From Galbula dea (Eukaryota > Chordata > Aves > Piciformes > Galbulidae), in assembly GCA_013399015.1 (NCBI GenBank), contig VWZX01009100.1, positions 372,001 through 436,000 on the forward strand: a DNA stretch of 64,000 nt. Reading direction: 5' to 3'. How positions within the stretch are numbered: the first letter of the stretch is position 1; every line of letters begins with the position of its first letter. A program made the position numbers and the translations under genes. The notes under the pieces were generated by a model. It ran no database searches, was not told the DNA's origin, and saw nothing but the letters and a program-made list of their open reading frames with translations. Shown in pieces: positions 60,391 through 64,000 of the stretch.

Positions 60391-61217
60391 AGTGCCCAGG
60401 TATTGCCCTGACATTTGAAGAAGCAGCTGTGCTAGGTGTCTGCTGCTTTCTATGGCTGGCCAGCTGCAGGGGCTGGCTGCAAAGCTGCAGCTGCAGAGCT
60501 GCATTGTCACCAGTTGTGAGAGCTTGGAATGAATGCAATGGTGAGCCTTTAATTTGTTCAGCTTGCAGCTTCTCCCATGACTTAGTCATTCTTTTATGAA
60601 GTGCAGAGTTCCACAGAGAGCAGGCAAGTTCCAGCAAGAGCTTTCAAGCAGTGAGTCGTGTCACACACGTCCCCTGTCCCCCTCCCCCGAAACACAGTCA
60701 TGTAAATAGCCCATGTGCTGTGGGCAGAGCTCCAGTGAGAACAAACCTCTGTGCTCCAAGGTCGGATTAGGAGCGTGTTCAGATAATGACATCTGAAAAC
60801 AGGATGGCAGGGAGCTGCAGCAGAGCAACGAGGGGGCTTTGAAAGAGAGAGGAGTCTAATCCTCTCTGCTAATAAGGAGGCGGCTGCTGCCAATGCATCA
60901 GGCTTGGCAAGCACTATGCTGCTGCTCCTGAGTTCTCTGACTTGTGGCAGAGAGGCACAAAGACCCAGCTGCTTCGAGGTGGCAGGGGAAGAGCCACACA
61001 GGAGGGGGTTTCTCTGAGTAAAATAAGACCTCTGACATTGCTTTCCCTCCCATCCCCAAGAGCAGTTTGGCAGGACAGGCATCAGAGCAGTGTTTCATGC
61101 CAGGCCAGTATGTGGGAGCAGTTCATCTGGCACTACAGAGGCTGGATACACTGACAAAAATTCTTACCATGAGGCAGAACCATTTCCAGGGCACTCAAGT
61201 ACTGGGCGGGGGTGGGG

Positions 61218-61220
<3 letters not shown>

Positions 61221-61250
<30 letters not shown>
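61221..61250 (+). repeat. (TG)15 microsatellite
   Basis: Fifteen uninterrupted TG units follow a G-rich stretch. The repeat creates spurious Val-Cys and His-Thr repeat peptides in the overlapping frames. Confidence 0.95.
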
Positions 61251-61251
<1 letters not shown>

Positions 61252-61677
61252 AGAGGACTTGGGATGGGGGATTTGGCAGTTTGACACAAAGGCATCTCTT
61301 GTGCACAGTTCTGCCTTGCTGTATGTACAACTTTCCACTAGGATGGGTGTGTGCAATGGTCTTCTACTGAGGGGGGAGTACGCGGGCATGTCAGTACCTT
61401 GCAGATACCACAAGGGCAATTGGTTTAGAGCACATGAGGTGCTGTGAGCAGAGACTCTTTCCCTGCCCTTCCCCAGTAACTCGGTTACTTCCTTGTAAAA
61501 TGGCATCTACTGCCTGTCCCTATCCACCTTGTCCAGAGCAGGGGTGCTGGTGATGAAAGCCTGGTCTGGACCCACCTCCAGTGTGGAAGTTCCCAGCCCT
61601 GGGATAAGTCTTGGCTAGAAATATGGTGGGGGGACAATCTGCAGTGTGGCTTTATCTAATCTATTGTTCCTTTACAG

Positions 61678-61835
61678 TCAGCACTGATGGCTGCTGGATC
61701 ACTGTACCACCACTGTGAATCTCAGAACAACTTCTTGCCCAAAAGACTTTGTCATCCCAGATGGCAGTCGCTGTACTATGCACGCACATGGCACAGACAA
61801 GTTTCTGCAGCAGAGCAAAGCTGTGGGGTGGTCAG
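61678..61835 (+). ncRNA. Possible non-coding exon
   Basis: CTATTGTTCCTTTACAG provides a good acceptor at 61677 and GTCAG-GTAAGG a good donor at 61835, enclosing 158 bp with stops in the frames I checked. A second acceptor-like site (CTCTCTTTTGGTAG) ends at about 62030. These could belong to an intergenic long non-coding RNA on the + strand, or be decoy sites. No promoter or end is visible. Confidence 0.22.
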
Positions 61836-62481
61836 GTAAGGAATGCTTTCTTTCATATGGTTCCTGTGTGACATACAGCTTTAGGTGACCTTGCTAAGGT
61901 CTGTCAAAGTGTATTGTGTACTGTCAAAATGTGTAACATTGCATTTCTTGTGGAGATGAGATTTATCAGCCCCTACCCCTTCTGTGGGGCCAGAATATCT
62001 CAACCATGCTCTTTGTCTCTCTTTTGGTAGAGTGACAGTCAACCATCTACTGATTTAGGGGCCTCTCAATGTCATTGTAAGGTTTCACATGTGTTACACC
62101 GTGGATGCCAAGCCACCACCCTGAGTTTGCAGGCCAAGGTAGGAAAGGAAAAGTCAAAACATGAGCAATCACATCTCTAATTCCAGGTCCCAGTTTAGCA
62201 GAGGTGTAACCGTCACTTCTGTCAGGTGCCCCCAACCCATGAGCACTTCCAGTCAAACTGCAGGGCTGCTTAAAGAGCTTGAGGCCAGAGTCCATCTCAA
62301 GAGAACCTGTTCTGTTGCACTTAATCATCTCAGTACTGGTGCTAAAGCAGTGGCTGTTGGAAAGGTGCAGGGCCATAACTGGGACCAAAGTGCTATGAGA
62401 CCCTTTAACACACTGAAACACCTCCTCAGGCAAGAAGACAACTTGATCACTTAAAACTTTGGGGTTTTTTTTTTTCCAGTT

Positions 62482-62487
62482 TTTATT
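62482..62487 (-). terminator. Probable polyadenylation signal, minus strand
   Basis: On the minus strand TCACTCAATAAAAACTGG is followed by an A run, then a T/GT-containing stretch (AGTTGTCTTCTTGCC). This is the usual architecture of a poly(A) site. It would end the presumed convergent transcript and leave about 10.5 kb to the PEX14 end. Confidence 0.5.
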
Positions 62488-62713
62488 GAGTGAAAATGTC
62501 AAACCTTGCATCAGTCATGCAAAAAAAAAAATCAAATAAATAAAACACATATATTAAATTTCTAATAGCACTAAATTCAAGTGGAAAAATATTCAGTTCT
62601 TAATAACGCAGGTGCTGAAGAGACCAGATTCAAGTAAATCAGAGCACACCATCCTGCTTAGGGTGTTTTGTTTTCTTTTTTTTTTTCACTTTCTGCATTT
62701 TTTTGTCTCAAAA

Positions 62714-62833
62714 CCTATATATATATCTATATATCTATATATATGTATATACATATAGATATATACACACACACATATATATGTGCATACATATTATTTT
62801 TATATTTATATATATACACATACATATTTATAA
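62714..62833. repeat. TA-rich low-complexity tract
   Basis: About 120 bp of TATA/TACA repeats such as ATATATATCTATATATC and CACACACATATATATG. Within the presumed minus-strand 3' UTR it could form many hairpins. Confidence 0.85.
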
Positions 62834-63029
62834 AACATTAAAAAGAGCATTGGTGGTTCAAGCATTTATTTCCCCCCTCCCCCACGGAAAGAAAAAAAAA
62901 AAACAAACCAAAAACCAACAACAAAACAAAACAAAAAATTACACATTTAAAATTCAAAATGAGCTAGCAATGGCTTATAGTCCTAGTGTGCAATATGGAT
63001 ATTACAAAAGGCTAGAATCCTCCCTCTTT

Positions 63030-63125
63030 GTCTTTTTTTTTCCCATTTTTGTTTTTTTTTTTTTAAGTTTTTTTTTTGCTACATTGGAAAATTTTTTTCT
63101 CTTTATTTTTTTTTTCTTTTTTCTT
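63030..63125. repeat. T-rich low-complexity tract (A-rich on minus strand)
   Basis: Several T runs are separated by short interruptions. On the minus strand this reads as A-rich sequence with an internal AATAAA (63102-63107). It could be an internal priming site in cDNA libraries. Confidence 0.8.
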
Positions 63126-63579
63126 TACAAAATTCCTTCCACACAGACTTTAATCCAGTTGAGTTTGTGGCTAGAATGAACAATCTAGTCAATAGTTCTT
63201 ACTTCCTTTTCTTTTTTTGCTCTTCAGCAGTGAATGGTAGCAGAATCAGGAGGGTCCATCTCAAGCTTTTAGTTTGTTTGGTTTTTATCTTGTTTTGGAC
63301 AGAACAGTTTCATTTCCTCTCTTCTCTTTCCCCCTCTCTTTATCTTTTAAGCTGATAGTTCAATGCATTGTGTCCACAGTCCTAGTGATATGCTAGCTGG
63401 AACTGAAAACCACCTTGTGGTCACCAGGAGCTTTGTGCTGTCGAGGCCTTGTTCAGAAAAGCACTTAAGCATGGGGCTGAACCCTGTGCCTGTTCAGAAA
63501 GCTTCTCCTTATGGGGTTTGCTGAATTAAAGCCTTAACATGGCAGAATAAAAAAATGGGGTTAACTTTCTTGACTTGCT

Positions 63580-63595
63580 GTTGTTGTTGTTGTTA
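63580..63595 (+). repeat. Short (GTT)n repeat
   Basis: About five GTT/TTG units inside the presumed minus-strand 3' UTR. An ordinary simple repeat. Confidence 0.8.
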
Positions 63596-64000
63596 ACAGA
63601 GACATGGTAAGAGATGTACAGGAACAGGACTTAGAGAAGGCTGGGTGAGACATGCTCTGGAGCAGGGCCAGCCTGCTGGGTGGCTCTTGTCTGGAAAGGC
63701 AGAGTGGCCACTGCCCTGTGAGGGTCTCTGACCTTCTGGGGGGAGCATCAGGCCCTGCTTGGGTGTCACTTTTAGCAGTAGCCTGGGGGTGGGGAGGAGG
63801 GGAGGAATCTCATTCCCTGTGCCAGCTCCTGGAAAAGAAGTGCTAGAAGTTTGGGAGAAAGGGTGAGATCTAAGGGAGAAGTAGGGTGCCTTGGGGGAGA
63901 AAATGGTGTGCATAGATAACCACAGGCCCTGCTGGCACGCTGAGCTCACAGAAGGACATGTGAAACAGGGTCCCCTTCCAGCCTGGATCCTGCTGCAGCT

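Larger units (their letters stand above)
51936..62470. other. Intergenic region between PEX14 and a convergent gene
   Basis: About 10.5 kb without a supported protein-coding gene. It holds the CTCF-like motif cluster, simple repeats at 52.66 and 61.22 kb, the 47-bp tandem duplication at 54.37 kb and a possible non-coding exon at 61.68 kb. Several open frames of 120-170 codons occur on both strands (for example 57697-58197 + and 60122-60637 -), but none resembles a known protein. Their GC-richer composition makes long chance frames more likely. Confidence 0.7.
62470..64000 (-). other. Probable 3' UTR of a convergent minus-strand gene (CASZ1 candidate)
   Basis: On the minus strand the sequence runs about 1.5 kb with no convincing coding frame. 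It is rich in A- and AT-tracts, as long vertebrate 3' UTRs are. It carries AATAAA signals at 63102-63107, 62865-62870 and finally 62482-62487. In human the gene convergent with PEX14 at its 3' side is CASZ1, a zinc-finger transcription factor gene, and the gap between the two is several kilobases, similar to here. No CASZ1 coding sequence is in the window, so the identity rests on synteny alone. An unrelated AT-rich intergenic stretch remains possible. Confidence 0.45.

Noticed and set aside
60122..60637. 171-codon minus-strand frame
   Set aside because: It resembles no known protein and lies in GC-richer intergenic sequence containing an AGC repeat. A chance frame is likely.
61067..61506. 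Frames with Val-Cys or His-Thr repeats
   Set aside because: These are translations of the (TG)15 microsatellite.

Overview
This window is vertebrate nuclear DNA, most likely from a bird. It has gene-dense splicing signals with long introns, CR1 retrotransposon tails of the avian type, scattered MIR-like SINE relics of amniote age and low overall repeat content. The one gene that can be read with confidence is PEX14, the peroxisomal import docking protein, on the + strand. Seven coding exons are present (12088-12172, 35576-35698, 42541-42626, 43214-43316, 44576-44673, 47870-47961, 50101-50566). They join in phase with canonical splice sites and encode 350 residues up to the natural stop. They appear to correspond to exons 3-9 of the nine-exon human gene, so the start codon and roughly the first 28 residues lie upstream of the window. 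An eighth, optional exon (39686-39757) fits the reading frame perfectly but has no counterpart in the human protein as I know it.

Layout: 1-12087 is the 3' part of an intron holding a CpG-dense patch with a strong CTCF-type motif (about 6.7 kb), an L3/CR1-like LINE tail (3.4 kb) and a decayed L1-clade reverse transcriptase tail (9.0-9.4 kb). 12173-35575 is a 23.4 kb intron with several stretches that look like conserved non-coding elements (13.4, 13.7, 15.3, 16.5, 29.2 and 35.1 kb), MIR relics and one CR1 tail. 35699-50100 carries the remaining introns, with one antisense CR1 fragment and a short direct repeat. 50567 to about 51935 is the PEX14 3' UTR, ending at an AATAAA.

From 51.9 to 62.5 kb is intergenic sequence. 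It has a cluster of CTCF-like repeated motifs directly after PEX14, a two-copy 47-bp tandem repeat, simple repeats and one possible non-coding exon. The right end (about 62470-64000) looks like the 3' UTR of a convergent gene on the minus strand. The order PEX14-CASZ1 in human, with convergent 3' ends, makes CASZ1 the best candidate, but no CASZ1 coding sequence is visible.

How the parts work together: the exons build the PEX5-binding N-terminal helical domain, a variable proline-rich linker, a single hydrophobic membrane segment, a coiled coil and an acidic C-terminal tail. The conserved-looking intronic blocks are more likely to serve neighbouring developmental genes such as CASZ1 than PEX14, which is a housekeeping gene. 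No bacterial features, CRISPR arrays or recognisable tRNA or rRNA genes were found. No endogenous viral gene was recognised.
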